Source: Malus domestica
Taxonomy: Eukaryota > Streptophyta > Magnoliopsida > Rosales > Rosaceae
NCBI RefSeq assembly: GCF_042453785.1
Contig: NC_091665.1
Coordinates: 27,514,501-27,578,500 of the forward strand
Reading direction: 5' to 3'
DNA length: 64,000 nucleotides
The notes under the pieces were generated by a model. That model had not been told where the DNA came from and did no database searches. It worked only from the letters and a program-made list of their open reading frames with translations. Positions within the stretch are counted from its first letter, which is position 1, and each line of letters begins with the position of its first letter. Shown here one piece after another: positions 31,396-44,333 of this stretch. Both the position numbers and the translations under genes were made by a program.

Positions 31396-33751
31396 GGAAC
31401 ATTTCAAAATTAAGGAGAAAAATTACACGTTGTGCTACAAGCTCAAGGAAAAGAGGAATGAAGAAAAAGCGAGATGCCTACACAAAGAAATGAAGTACAA
31501 AAAATACATAACAAGTTCGATGGCTAAACTGCATTTTGATTCGGAAATAAACAATTTTCTCTCTAACATCCAAAATTTCTTTCTCCAAGTCTTCAGATAT
31601 TTGTTAATGTTGTTCTAAGATAGCACCAAATCATTTGGAAACTAACTCAAACTAACCTATAAGAAATTACCAAATGAAATGCAAGAATGAAATAGAAAAG
31701 ACACCAAGATTTAACAAGGTTCATCAATAATCAATGTAATTGGAGTACGTACTCAAAGTAGTAGGAGCTCAACGGTAATCCACTATCAATAATCAACAGT
31801 AATCCACTATCAATAAATGGGAGTGTATATAAAATGTTTGATAATATCACAACTCAAAATCCCAATACATTCAATATTTCTCACTTACCAAAGAAACAGA
31901 TTAGGATATATAATAAATAATTTCATTTCTAGCAAAGCTCAAAGCTAATTTACAAAATACAACTTTGGCAGAGAAATTACTAACCAAATGAGGGCAGCAG
32001 CTCTCTTCTTTTTCTCTGACAAATGGAGCAGTCGGCGGCCTTTCATTTCCTCTTTGCTGACTACTAAGGGCAGCAGCTGCTGCCATGTAAAAACCCTAGC
32101 CACATCACGTGGCTTTCACATGTGGGCTAAATAAAAGGCCTATTTAGTGGGCTGGTGAGATCAATCGAAGCCTAATAGAATTCGGCCACAAATTCAACAT
32201 TATGATAAGTCACTTGTCAGGAACGAAACATTGTTAATCATTCACCACCCAGAAGAGGACAAATAAACAACTTCAACTCCGGCCAGCATAGAAGAGAAAC
32301 ATAGCAAGTGTTCATCTACAACAGTAATGAAGAGAAATGTTGTATTTGCACATTGTTATGAATTCGAATCTTATCGGTTCCCAATCTGACATTTAAAAAA
32401 AAAAATACATGGAACAGAAACAAACAAAAGAAAAGCAATAACCACATGGCACCTGTGCCTATAACACACAAGCCAAAATATGAATACAAAGACAATAGTA
32501 CTACCTCTTGGTGGTCCCCTTTCAGAAATAGGTCGCGGGCTTGTTCACCATTGATTTTCCACCTCTGTCTGTGTCAACTTTCACAAAAATATTAGTGTAT
32601 TCTGAACATCAGTTTGAGGGAGTATGATTATCTCCTCTCTTATTCTCATTTTTTCCTTCATCTTCTCTCACACATTATTTTTGTCTCATTATTTTTATAA
32701 AAAAATCAATATTAGATGTTGACGTGATTTAACTATGATCATTCAAATAGTAAGGGAGAGAAGGGGAGAGAGATTAGGAGGGAAAAGAATCATCATCCTA
32801 GTTTGAGTCATCCTAGGCCAAGAAACATATGTTGTGTAGACTAATTCTCGTAAAAATTGTTGATTCCATTTTGGTAAATTGGGTGCAAGGGGATATACTT
32901 ACTTTTTTGCCCTCAAACATGTGTCGTGCATGTGACCGAGTTGGATGGAAATTGGATGAAAAATTGGCAACTCTAACGTCAATGGGTAAATTAGCTAATT
33001 TTACAAGTTCATTTTGTGGGGAGGGGGGGGGGGGTAACCAACTAAAATTAAAGTTCATGCAGGAAATTGATAGCTCCTTACAAGTTCAGGGGGGAATCGA
33101 CAAATATCCCAAGTTTGAAATAGTGGAGAAGGCTAAAAAACGTGCTCGACAAGTAAGTCATTATTATTGATTTATCTTTTAATATTGTCTACGACTCTCC
33201 TACGGTCATGATTATTTATATATACGTATAACTTAATGTTCATTGTTTATATGTGTGAGAAGCATAATGATTTGCCAAAGAAACTTTTTGTTAATAATAA
33301 CTTAGATGTGTAAAGAACACACAAACGTACACATATTTTAATTAATTTTTCCCAATAAAAATACTAATCAAGTTTGTAATTTTCTTTCCTTTTGTTGACA
33401 TGTTTTCATTTTCTTGTAGGTTGGAGTGCATGGGTTGATTCAATCTTTTTGGTAACATTGACATCTCCTTTTGAACACAAAATTAAGGACAAACATAGTG
33501 CAAGCAGGATGTAAAAGCTTATAATGATATATGAAATCTTTTTTGGGGCATGAGACTGTTATTATGGGGATTAAAGTGTATTTGGATTGCTGGGTAGTAA
33601 TTTGTACAATTCATTTAACTTATGCATATATGCTATATCATTAGGTAATCAATTTACTTTTATTTATTGCTGAAACCTTAATTTATTTTTATTTTTTATA
33701 ATAGGTGTTTTATACTTGTTTAGGGGTCTCTCTGGCAGTAGAAGAACTTAA

Positions 33752-34654
33752 GGGCGTGTTTATGCACCAGTAATCGGAATGAAAATAAGGAATCCGATTC
33801 CGATTACTGATAATTCTTATGTTTACTACAATTGAGAGGAATCAACAACATGTGGGACCACACGAAAAAATGGAATTTAATTCCTGAAATTGGAGGAATT
33901 AGACTTCCTCCATGGGTGAGGTATTTGGATTCTTGGATGGTAAAGGAATTAGGAATGCACTTCTACTTTCCTATTATGCCCTCTTATTCACAGATGCTTC
34001 AGCTTGGCGTTGGAGTTGGAGGAAAACAACTGGGAAGATGAACTTGGCTATTATGCCCTCTTATTCGACAGATGCTTCAGTGGGAACTGAGAAGATGAAT
34101 TTGGCTAGTCAGCTTGGCGTTGGAGGAGGACAACAAGATGGCAATCGGAGTGCTCGAAGCGTTGCCTCCGCTAATGCACGCGCTCGTGAGGGCGGAGAGT
34201 GAGCGGACGCGCAACGACTCGGCATTAGTGCTCTATCACTTGACGCTGGTGGAGAGCAACCGAGTCAAACTCGTTAAGAAACACAACAAGGTGCTAACTC
34301 TGTTGGCTGGGTTCTTAAAATGTTAATTTTTTCAGTAGGGTGGGAATTGGGAAGATGAATTTGGCTAGGTTAAAAGCAAGAAGCCATGGCAGTGCCAAGG
34401 AGGTGGATGAGGCCATTTTAAAATAACTAATTTTTTTTTTAAAGATCAAGAGGGCATTTTAGTAATTATATTGATTTCTACTCCCATTCAGTTGAACTAA
34501 TAAACAACTTATATGAACTCAATGTCATTCCTACTCCGATTCCAGAACATTTAAGTAAACAACTTCAACAAGAATACAATTCCAACTCCTCCTCAATCAA
34601 ATTCCACCTCAATCCAATTCCTCCTATTTTGATTACGGTTACGTAAATGAGCCA
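33752..34654. mobile_element. PIF/Harbinger-like element with U-box fragment, unit 2
   Basis: Same structure and TAA flanks as unit 1, 903 bp; duplicated with the unit and not inserted independently. Confidence 0.6.
34114..34326 (+). pseudogene. captured U-box/ARM fragment, unit 2
   Basis: Its encoded sequence is identical to the unit 1 copy. Confidence 0.65.
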
Positions 34655-34865
34655 TAAGAGTTACAGAAAGGCATATATGGTGGAGTGTTTTTACTCTCAA
34701 GTGTTTTTAAATAAAAGTGTAAAACAAAATAATGAAAGTATTCTAAAATTTCAAAGGTCAAAAAGTAGGAATGGCATATATAGAAGATCAAAGGCTGAAA
34801 AATCAATAAAGTATTAAAAATATATATAAAAAATGTGAAAGAAGTAATTAAGGGTATGTGAATAT

Positions 34866-35204
34866 CACAACCCAAAAACTTTTGCTCAGTCACTGTAAAC
34901 ATGCTCGCTCCTACCATTTTCCATAGGCCCACAGTTATCTTGGCTTCCCTTGGAAACTTTTTTCCATAAAAAATCCATTCCATCACACATACCACATGAT
35001 TCATGGTCAAGTTCAATAACTATGTATTAATAACTTACACTTTACGCGCACACACATGAACAACTGTTCTTAAAATTTGCAAATAAGGTGCAGCTATTCA
35101 TACCAAAAAATAGTTAAAGAACACACAAATTACTTAATAAAATTCGAGAAATTCATCCTAGTGATTGAGACATTTGCTAAAACTTAGAACAAAAGAAGCT
35201 TCGA
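34866..35204 (-). pseudogene. URGT sugar-transporter relic, unit 2
   Basis: Same as the unit 1 relic apart from single-base changes (for example TTTACGCGCAC at 35041 for TTTACACGCAC). Confidence 0.75.
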
Positions 35205-35634
35205 GAAATTAACAGCAAATACAATTAGCAAATTAAATGCCAGCATAACACCTAAACTTATTAATTAAAATGAAATGACTAAAAATACAAAACGAGCTAC
35301 AGTATCAATAAACACTGACTAACCTCTGGTAAGTTACCAATTAACAAGGAAGAAGGATTCTCTCTTTCTATTCTCTCTCCCCTTCCCTCCCCTTTCACTT
35401 GAATGGTTACGGTTAAATCACGTTAACATCTTATATTAATTTTTTTTATTAAAACAATAAGATAAAAAGTAATGTGTGAGAAGAATAAATGAAATGAGAA
35501 TAGGAAAAGAGAGAATCGTACTCTATATATGAGATTTCCACATGAGGTGCTTGTAAATGGTTAGCCGTGCGGTTTGTATCTATCAGCTGATGAAAGTTTA
35601 TCAGCTTGCCACCCAAACCAACCAATTAGAAACC

Positions 35635-36471
35635 AGCAGAAATCAGCTACATCAAAATCAGCAGCAGAAGACCAAGAAGAAAATGTTAATGGTCTGCAGC
35701 ACATGTAAAAGAGAGTCCTTATGGCGATCACAATGATGTTGAAAACTTGAATGAACCAATCAACTCCATCTCTCTATATGTTAGATCAGATAGAAGAAGG
35801 AGATTCCGAACTACAGTTGCAACTGAGACTAAATCAGAGCAACCATAGCAATGTGATCTTGATAAGGACTAACCAGCACCCAACACGTTACCTTAGTATC
35901 TAGGTGACCCATTTGTTGCATTATTAGTTTAAGATATCAGAGTGACAATAGCGGATGTAATTGAAGATAAAACCATCTACAGCATTTGAATTTTTAGATC
36001 AACGAGCCCGAAACCTTGAAATAGAGAAAGCCCACCTCCAAAATGGTTTTGGTCGAGTCTGATTTTGAAAAGCAAGGTCCTTCCCATTCAGTAGACTTGA
36101 TTTCAAGAGTCATCGACCCAATAAGAAGAGCAAAGTGATGGAAGAGAGATCTTGGGGAGCCTGGTCGTGGCTGCTTTTTTTCCAAGCTGTTTTTTTTTTT
36201 TTCTGTCGAAATGGTTTATATGGAATTTACACAAGCAATATTGGGAGGAGAGGGGAATTAGACCTCAGATTATGTCCTCAGATGTAATTAATGTATATGA
36301 AAGAAATACTGCGGATGCAATAACTGAACTGAGTACTGCCTTTGACGTTAAAAATCGCAACGAACAAGGTACTCCTGAGTATTTTACGTATTCACCCAAT
36401 TTACCCGTGTTCTTTGTTTTTTAATGCCCAAGAAAAAATTAATAAGTTGTACATTATATTTTAAAACAATA
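35635..36471 (-). pseudogene. TNL 5'-end relic, unit 3
   Basis: Essentially identical to the unit 2 copy over its whole length, in contrast to the diverged second half of unit 3. Confidence 0.7.
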
Positions 36472-38826
36472 GGAACATTTCAAAATTAAGGAGAAAAATT
36501 ACACGTTGTGCTACAAGCTCAAGGAAAAGAGGAATGAAGAAAAAGCGAGATGCCTACACAAAGAAATGAAGTACAAAAAATACATAACAAGTTCGATGGC
36601 TAAACTGCATTTTGATTCGGAAATAAACAATTTTCTCTCTAACATCCAAAATTTCTTTCTCCAAGTCTTCAGATATTTGTTAATGTTGTTCTAAGATAGC
36701 ACCAAATCATTTGGAAACTAACTCAAACTAACCTATAAGAAATTACCAAATGAAATGCAAGAATGAAATAGAAAAGACACCAAGATTTAACAAGGTTCAT
36801 CAATAATCAATGTAATTGGAGTACGTACTCAAAGTAGTAGGAGCTCAACGGTAATCCACTATCAATAATCAACAGTAATCCACTATCAATAAATGGGAGT
36901 GTATATAAAATGTTTGATAATATCACAACTCAAAATCCCAATACATTCAATATTTCTCACTTACCAAAGAAACAGATTAGGATATATAATAAATAATTTC
37001 ATTTCTAGCAAAGCTCAAAGCTAATTTACAAAATACAACTTTGGCAGAGAAATTACTAACCAAATGAGGGCAGCAGCTCTCTTCTTTTTCTCTGACAAAT
37101 GGAGCAGTCGGCGGCCTTTCATTTCCTCTTTGCTGACTACTAAGGGCAGCAGCTGCTGCCATGTAAAAACCCTAGCCACATCACGTGGCTTTCACATGTG
37201 GGCTAAATAAAAGGCCTATTTAGTGGGCTGGTGAGATCAATCGAAGCCTAATAGAATTCGGCCACAAATTCAACATTATGATAAGTCACTTGTCAGGAAC
37301 GAAACATTGTTAATCATTCACCACCCAGAAGAGGACAAATAAACAACTTCAACTCCGGCTAGCATAGAAGAGAAACATAGCAAGTGTTCATCTACAACAG
37401 TAATGAAGAGAAATGTTGTATTTGCACATTGTTATGAATTCGAATCTTATCGGTTCCCAATCTGACATTTAAAAAAAAAAATACATGGAAGAGAAACAAA
37501 CAAAAGAAAAGCAATAACCACATGGCACATGTGCCTATAACACACAAGCCAAAATATGAATACAAAGACAATAGTACTACCTCTTGGTGGTCCCCTTTCA
37601 GAAATAGGTCGCGGGCTTGTTCACCATTGATTTTCCACCTCTGTCTGTGTCAACTTTCACAAAAATATTAGTGTATTCTGAACATCAGTTTGAGGGAGTA
37701 TGATTATCTCCTCTCTTATTCTCATTTTTTCCTTCATCTTCTCTCACACATTATTTTTGTCTCATTATTTTTATAAAAAAATCAATATTAGATGTTGACG
37801 TGATTTAACTATGATCATTCAAATAGTAAGGGAGAGAAGGGGAGAGAGATTAGGAGGGAAAAGAATCATCATCCTAGTTTGAGTCATCCTAGGCCAAGAA
37901 ACATATGTTGTGTAGACTAATTCTCGTAAAAATTGTTGATTCCATTTTGGTAAATTGGGTGCAAGGGGATATACTTACTTTTTTGCCCTTAAACATGTGT
38001 CGTGCATGTGACCGAGTTGGATGGAAATTGGATGAAAAATTGGCAACTCTAACGTCAATGGGTAAATTAGCTAATTTTACAAGTTCATTTTGTGGGGGGG
38101 GTAACCGACTAAAATTAAAGTTCATGCAGGAAATTGATAGCTCCTTATAAGTTCAGGGGGGAATCGACAAATATCCCAAGTTTGAAATAGTGGAGAAGGC
38201 TAAAAAACGTGCTCGACAAGTAAGTCATTATTATTGATTTATCTTTTAATATTGTCTACGACTCTACTACGGTCATGATTATTTATATATACGTATAACT
38301 TAATGTTCATTGTTTATATGTGTGAGAAGCATAATGATTTGCCAAAGAAACTTTTTGTTAATAATAACTTAGATGTGTAAAGAACACACAAACGTACACA
38401 TATTTTAATTAATTTTCCCAATAAAAATACTAATCAAGTTTGTAATTTTCTTTCCTTTTGTTGACATGTTTTCATTTTCTTGTAGGTTGGAGTGCATGGG
38501 TTGATTCAATCTTTTTGGTAACATTGACATCTCCTTTTGAACACAAAATTAGGGCCAAACATAGTGCAAGCAGGATGTAAAAGTTTATAATGATGTATGA
38601 AATCTTTTTTGGGGCATGAGACTGTTATTATGGGGATTAAAGTGTATTTGGATTGCTGGGTAGTAATTTGTACAATTCATTTAACTTATGCATATATGCT
38701 ATATCATTAGGTAATCAATTTACTTTTATTTATTGCTGAAACTTTATTTTTTATTTTTTATTTTTTATTTTTATAATAGGTGTTTTATACTTGTTTAGGG
38801 ATCTCTCTGGCAGTAGAAGAACTTAA

Positions 38827-39726
38827 GGGCGTGTTTACGTACCCATAATCAGAATGAAAATAAGGAATTCGGTTCTAATTACGGATAATTCTTGTGTTTA
38901 CTACAATTCAGAGGAATCAACAACGTGTGGACCCACACGAAAAGGGAATTCAATTCCTGAAATTTGAGGAATTGGACTCCCTCCATGGGTGAGGTATTTG
39001 GATTCCTGGATGGTGAAGGAATCAGCAATGCACTTCTACTTTCCTATTATGCCCTCTTATTCACAGATGCTTCAACTTGGCGTTGGAGTTGGAAGAAGAC
39101 AACTGGGAAGATGAATTTGGCTATTATGCCCTCTTATTCGACAGATGCTTCGGTGGGAACTGGGAAGATGAATTTGCCTAGTCAGCTTGGCGTTGGAGGA
39201 AGACAACAAGATGGCGATCGGAGTGCTCGAAGCGTTGCCTCCGCTGATACACGCGCTCGTGAGGGCGGAGAGTGAGCGGATGCGCAACGACTCGACATTG
39301 GCGCTCTATCACTTGACGCTGATGGAGAGCAACCGAGTCAAACTCGTTAAGCAATACAACAAGGTGCCAACTCTGTTGGCTAGGTTCTTAAAATGTTAAT
39401 TTTTTTTCTGCAGGGTGGGAACTGGGAAGATGAATTTGGCTAGGTTAAAAGCAAGAAGCCATGGCAGTGCTAAGGAGGTGGATAAGGCCATTTTAAAATA
39501 ACTAATGAAAAAAATAAATAAATAAAGATCAAGAGGGCATTTTAGTAATTATATTGATTTCTACTCTCATTCAGGTGAACTAGTAAACAACTTATATGAA
39601 CTCAATTTAAGTAAACAGCTTCAACAAGAATACAATTTTAACTCCTCATAATTCCAACTTCTCCTCAATCAAATTTCTCCTCAATTCAATTCCTCTTATT
39701 TTAATTACGATTACGTAAATGAGCCA
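38827..39726. mobile_element. PIF/Harbinger-like element with U-box fragment, unit 3 (oldest-looking copy)
   Basis: 900 bp, with TAA on both sides. The terminal repeat is better preserved here: the left GGGCGTGTTTACGTACCCAT and the right, reversed, GGCTCATTTACGTAATCGTA share TTTACGTA. It is several percent diverged from units 1 and 2. Confidence 0.6.
39187..39399 (+). pseudogene. captured U-box/ARM fragment, unit 3
   Basis: The frame is still open. It differs from the other copies by several residues, for example LPPLIHAL for [18 protein letters not shown] for [10 protein letters not shown], and KQYNKVPTLLA for [11 protein letters not shown]. Several of these look closer to an ancestral ARM repeat. 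Confidence 0.65.
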
Positions 39727-39909
39727 TAAGAGTTACATAAGGGCATATATGGTGGAGTGTTTTTAAATAAAAGTGTAAAACAAAATAATGACAGTATTCT
39801 AAAATTTCAAAGGTCAAAAAGTAGAAAGGGCATATATGGAAGATCAAAGGCTAAAAAATCAACAAAGTATTAAAAAATAAAAAAATATGAAAAAGGTAAT
39901 TAAAGGTGT

Positions 39910-40310
39910 GTGAATATCACAACCCAAAAACTTTTGCTTAGTCGCTGTAAACATGCTCACTCCTACTATTTGCCATAGGCCCACGGTTATCTTCCCTTGG
40001 AAACTCTTTTCCATGAAAAATCCATTCCATCACACATACCACAAGATTCATGCTCAAGTTCAATAGCTATGTATTAATAACTTACACTTTATGTGCACGC
40101 ACGTGAACAACTATCTTTAACATTTGCAAATAAGAATGTGCAACTATTCATACCAAAAAATAGTTAAAGAACACACAAATTACTTAATAAAATTTGAGAA
40201 ATTCATCCTATAGTGATTGAGACATTTGCTAAAACTTAGAACAAAAGAAGCTTCGACAACGGAATTGCACACTTCAATGCAGAGTGGCTAGCGACATACG
40301 ACAAACCAAC
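39910..40310 (-). pseudogene. URGT sugar-transporter relic, unit 3, extending past the array
   Basis: The exon 3 and exon 2 matches are as in the other units. At the right the homology continues beyond the repeat junction: ACTTCAATGCAGAGTGG at about 40273 aligns with GCTTTGATGCAGAGTAACC in exon 2 of the intact gene (about 43549). Unit 3 therefore preserves the original right-hand context, while units 1 and 2 were cut by the amplification. Confidence 0.7.
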
Positions 40311-42242
40311 ATATACAATTACAAAATAATGGAAACTAGACAATGTAGTAGCTCCAATTAAGAATGCATTACATTATGTGTCGATGTTTACTTATTACAT
40401 CAATTATTATGCCCGGTTTTTTGGTCTCCAGAAGGGGTGGATAACCGTGGCTTGCCATCAATTTTCCCACTTTTTTTTTAATAAAAAAAATTGCCTTCAT
40501 TGTACAAACTAATGAAGTTACTTAAAGAGTTTTTTAACATATTTAAGAACTTTAATCACTGATCATCTCGTTAAAGAAGAAGAGGACGTGACATTGACCA
40601 AACGCAAACACAACGCCGTGGGGAACATGATAAGAGTAGATAATCTATGGGTGTGTTTAGGTTATGAATTAGGTTTCCTCTTTAGACGGATTTACGAAAC
40701 AATGCTTAAATATGTAACTGTAGCTTACAATCTAAGAACATAACATGTCAAATATCCGATAAACAAATCACTCTGGTTTCTAAATTGTAGCTTTCTCTCT
40801 AAATAACTTCCTTCTCAATCTCTCATTAATCAGTACCTATCTCTATGTGCACGTTTTTGTTTTTCCACTTTGTACAAGTTGACAAATCTAAAACATAAAC
40901 GTGCTAATCACTCCACCATCGTTCCTTCTTAAAAGAGGGGCAACATCTCTCTTTACGTGTTCCTGCATTGCAAATTCGAATTGGATTAAAAATTAATCAA
41001 AATTAATTATTTAGTTACGCTTTCCTAAACCAGGATTAATAATTTAATCAAGTAACAAATTGCAAGTTGCAAACTTGTTTTTTATAGCCAACGTGGAAGT
41101 AATACAATACAAACTTTGCTTTATCTTCTTCTTCTGTCTTTTCTTTGATCAAGCTAAGAGTTGGCGGAGAAGATAGTGAGCAATCTGACAAATTATATTT
41201 ACAACACTTGTGTTTTGTACTGAGTTTCGCTTTTGTAAGAGATGTGATTAATAATGCAATCGAATGCATGTCAATAATGTGATCGGATGTATGCATAACC
41301 TTTAGCATTATTAAACTTAGCAACTTTGGAAATTTGTATTTGGGATCTTTTACCAACTGGTTGTGGTCTACAAGGAGCGACATTCAAACTTATATACAAA
41401 GGTACAAACACATTGCCTTGACTAAATGAGATAACACGCATTTGCTGCTCTTTATTTGTTTATTATTTTAGTTGTTGTTTCACACCAATAAATAATTCAG
41501 ACAGCTCATTGTCAGTAAAAGTTCACAACTAACTCTACACTGGCGAATAACGAACTCGTGCAAAAGATGAAGATTGGATCAAAGAAAAAGAAAAAAAACA
41601 GGAAACCACAAAACTGCTTATGTCTGTTTTCTTCTTAATAATGGCTGAAATGTCTATACAGTTAGTAGCCAAGATTGAATCTAAAATCCCAGATCTTCAA
41701 AGAACAAAACTAGTGGACTAACATACGGGGACAGGTTTTGTAAATGCCCCGTTTATGTAAGAGAAAGTGGTTAATAATATGATCGAAATTAATGTATGTC
41801 GATAATGTGGTCGGATGCACGTCAATGTGTGGTTGGACCTATGTAGAACTCATTTGGTGGATGGAAAGTGCGGGAAGAGGGAGGAAAATACATTCTCAGA
41901 ATTCAAATTTTACTGTGAAAAAATACTACCATCCATCCACAAATAATTACTCAAAATATTGGCTAAGGGAAACAAACCATTAATTAATTGTACTTCTTTC
42001 TGAATACTGAAATCCATATACAAAAATATTTTACAACCATCAACGGGTGGTTCGGCCTAAACGTCAATTATTAATCGCTTTCTGACAAAAATAAATAAGA
42101 GGAAAAGAAAAAGATTGAACATATTTTGTGAAAAAGATTGAACATATGATGTAAAAGCCTGTGCTGGACGAGCGGATGAATGTCAAAACATGTGCTCATC
42201 TTGTATCTGAGAAAATGCCTTTGAGCAGTGAAAACCGCAAGA
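40311..42242. other. intergenic DNA including the intact paralogue of the retrotransposon target
   Basis: About 40276-40910 is the uninterrupted copy of the segment that flanks the LTR retrotransposon (2715-3205 plus 15681-16060). The insertion point corresponds to about 40530-40540. Farther on, 41225-41290 and 41757-41825 repeat the theme GATTAATAAT / GTCAATAATGTGATCGGATG in diverged form. No gene is recognised. Confidence 0.5.
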
Positions 42243-44333
42243 TTATACTTTGGACTCACCAATCACGTCGTCTTTCAATGGACTCTCTGATATTCCCTCC
42301 TTCAGCGGTTTCAGATCCTCTTCTGACAAATGACTCGGGAGGACCTTGGATTGCTTCTCAGCCTCCACGGCCCAGCTGTATACAATCATGCCAAGAACAG
42401 CTAGAGCCATGCCAAGCAAGTTTTTGAATGTGAGCTGGGAATCGAAGAGTAGCCACCCCAATGTCAGGACACATACTGTTTTCATGTGGCCCAAAACCTG
42501 GAAAGAGACAGCTGAGAAGCGGCCGATGCAGAGGTACTGGCTGATGTTGCAAAACACTGCTAGGGAGCATGAGAGTAGGATGAAAAACTGCATATAATGG
42601 GATCACACATAGCACAGCAGCTTCATTAGAAATTGTTCCTCGTAAACTCAGAAGCAGATTAAGATCCAATTAGAAGAAGAAGCACTTACAAATGCACCGG
42701 TAGACAACTTGTAATCAGTGAGAAGTTTTCCGGTAAGAAAGTAATCAACGAATGGACCAAGAATGAGAAGGGACAGAGCTTGAATGGGAGCTGTCTTGCT
42801 GAGCAATTCAAAAGAGCCTATCGAGTATTTCTTTTGTAAGGAACCTATTGACTGTTGCTCAATCAACAAGAATGTCAGATCAACAATTCGACGTTCTTAT
42901 GCCTAAACTCAGATTCATGGTATAACTTAAAAAAAAAAAAAAAAAAAAGGTCGTACCCAGTGCACAAGGCTCCCGCTTTACGCAGGGTCTGGGAGAGGTG
43001 AATGTCGGCTAGCCTTACCCCCATTTATGGAGAGGCTGCTCCCAAGTCTCGAACCTGAGACCTACCGCTCATGGGCGAAGGCACATGCCATGGTATAACT
43101 TTAAAAAGAAAAAAAAAAAGAAAAAAAGAGAAAATGAGAGAAATACTCACAATTTGTTGTAGGGATGTACACAAGATAGCCACACAGGCACACAGAAAGC
43201 CTTTAGCATTGACTTTCACGTCGGTCACAGTACATATACCCACGCCTACAACCACTACTGCCACCGCAATCTTGACTTCCCGTGAAAAATGCTTTCCATG
43301 AAGAATCCATTCCATCACACAAACCACCGGAATCATGCTCAACTTCGATATCTACACCATTGTCACAATGGAGAAGATCAGAAATCAGATCACAACTATG
43401 CACTAAAGGACAAATGATTAGGCTAATAAAATGATGTTCACCTGATAAAATCCGACAGAGTTAAGCATGAGGCTCAAGTTCATCCCGGTGATTGAGGCAT
43501 TGGCAACAAGTGAGAACCAAACAAGTTCCCATAGAGGAACATGCTTTGATGCAGAGTAACCGGTGGCATTGGACACCAGACCGACCAAAGCGGTAACAGA
43601 GAAATGGAATCCGGTCAAAGTTGTAGCTGCAAAGAAAAATATACAATCATCAATTACCAGAAACCAATCCGCCAATGAATTCAACAATTGCTGTGTGACA
43701 TAAGCATGCTCTTGCAGACACCTTCAATGAGATCTCCTTATGAATCTAGGTCATAAACAAAGCTGAATCATGCGTAGTAATTTCAAATGAAATGTAGCTA
43801 GATCTACGGGGAATGATGACAAGTCAAAAAAGGCTGGCCATAGCTGAAGCTGCCACGAGTGGCAAATAACGGTCCAATCGAACATGGAATATTATATTGG
43901 AATCTAACTGAATTATTGGTCCCTTGTGAATTTGAGGCCAGAAAACAATCAATTAACATTTCGAAATTCGGGAAAAAAGCAGTTCATCCTCAGATTCATG
44001 GCATCTACAAAAATTCGAGAATCTTCCCACAATTCAGGAAAATAAAAGCAACCCATTATTCAACAAGGAAAACACTAAAAACCCATCAATAAAAAAGAAA
44101 TTCCCACTTCAGATCTGTAATTAAATTCAAGATTAGGACAGAACCCAGAAGAAAAATAAGATAAAATTGGCAAATTAACACAGTTACAAGAAGGAGATGA
44201 ACTGACCGAAGCCGAAAGCAAAGCCGTGGGGAGACATGAGCTGCTTGTTGGCCATGATAATGCCCACAGAGCTCACAATATTCATCCCCCAAGCTCCCAC
44301 ATCGGACACAGGAGACTTCTTTTCCTTCTCCAT
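42243..44333 (-). CDS. URGT: UDP-rhamnose/UDP-galactose transporter (URGT family)
   Basis: Five exons, 44333-44207, 43626-43442, 43351-43151, 42851-42690 and 42587-42243, join in phase to 339 residues. The protein begins [20 protein letters not shown] and contains [63 protein letters not shown] sequence, and near the end [20 protein letters not shown]. These match the Arabidopsis URGT clade of the NST/TPT (drug/metabolite transporter) superfamily, Golgi antiporters that exchange UDP-rhamnose or UDP-galactose for UMP to feed pectin and other polysaccharide synthesis. Length (about 340) and about 10 hydrophobic helices fit the family. The C-terminal tail is acidic and cytosolic in type. Which URGT (1-6) it corresponds to cannot be fixed. 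No defect is seen. A duplicated fragment of this gene lies in the tandem array at its 3' side. Confidence 0.93.
42929..43088 (-). mobile_element. tRNA-derived SINE (Au-like) in a URGT intron
   Basis: The segment lies in the intron between exons 3 and 4. It is flanked by a 13-bp direct repeat, CATGGTATAACTT, at 42916-42928 and 43089-43101. Read on the minus strand it contains the tRNA-like B box GGTTCGAGACTTGGG preceded by GAGCGGTAGGTCTCA, and ends in GGGTACGACC followed by a T run. This is the architecture of plant Au-type SINEs. The insertion is in the same direction as the gene. Confidence 0.85.

Larger units (their letters stand above)
25053..40255. repeat. three head-to-tail copies of a 5.08-kb unit
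   Basis: Unit boundaries at GAAATTAACAGCAAATAC are 25053, 30129 and 35205 (period 5,076 bp); the third unit ends at about 40255. Units 1 and 2 are nearly identical throughout, with only isolated substitutions such as 26949 G/A and poly-G or poly-T length changes. Unit 3 is nearly identical in its first half. It then diverges progressively after about 37,980, and clearly after 38,745, by substitutions and small indels. The junction joins CTTCGA to GAAATTAAC within a relic of URGT exon 2. Each unit contains a TNL 5' relic, two MITEs, a transposon carrying a U-box fragment, and a URGT relic. Unequal crossing-over is the simplest origin. A tandem collapse or expansion in assembly must be excluded. 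Confidence 0.93.

Noticed and set aside
43020-43088. tRNA-like B box on the minus strand in the URGT intron
   Set aside because: It belongs to a SINE: there is no cloverleaf, a T-run tail, and a 13-bp target duplication. It is not a functional tRNA gene.
42243-44333. Possibility that the transporter is a UDP-xylose transporter (UXT)
   Set aside because: Both are in the same superfamily, but the N-terminus, [27 protein letters not shown] sequence and the long acidic tail match the URGT clade better.
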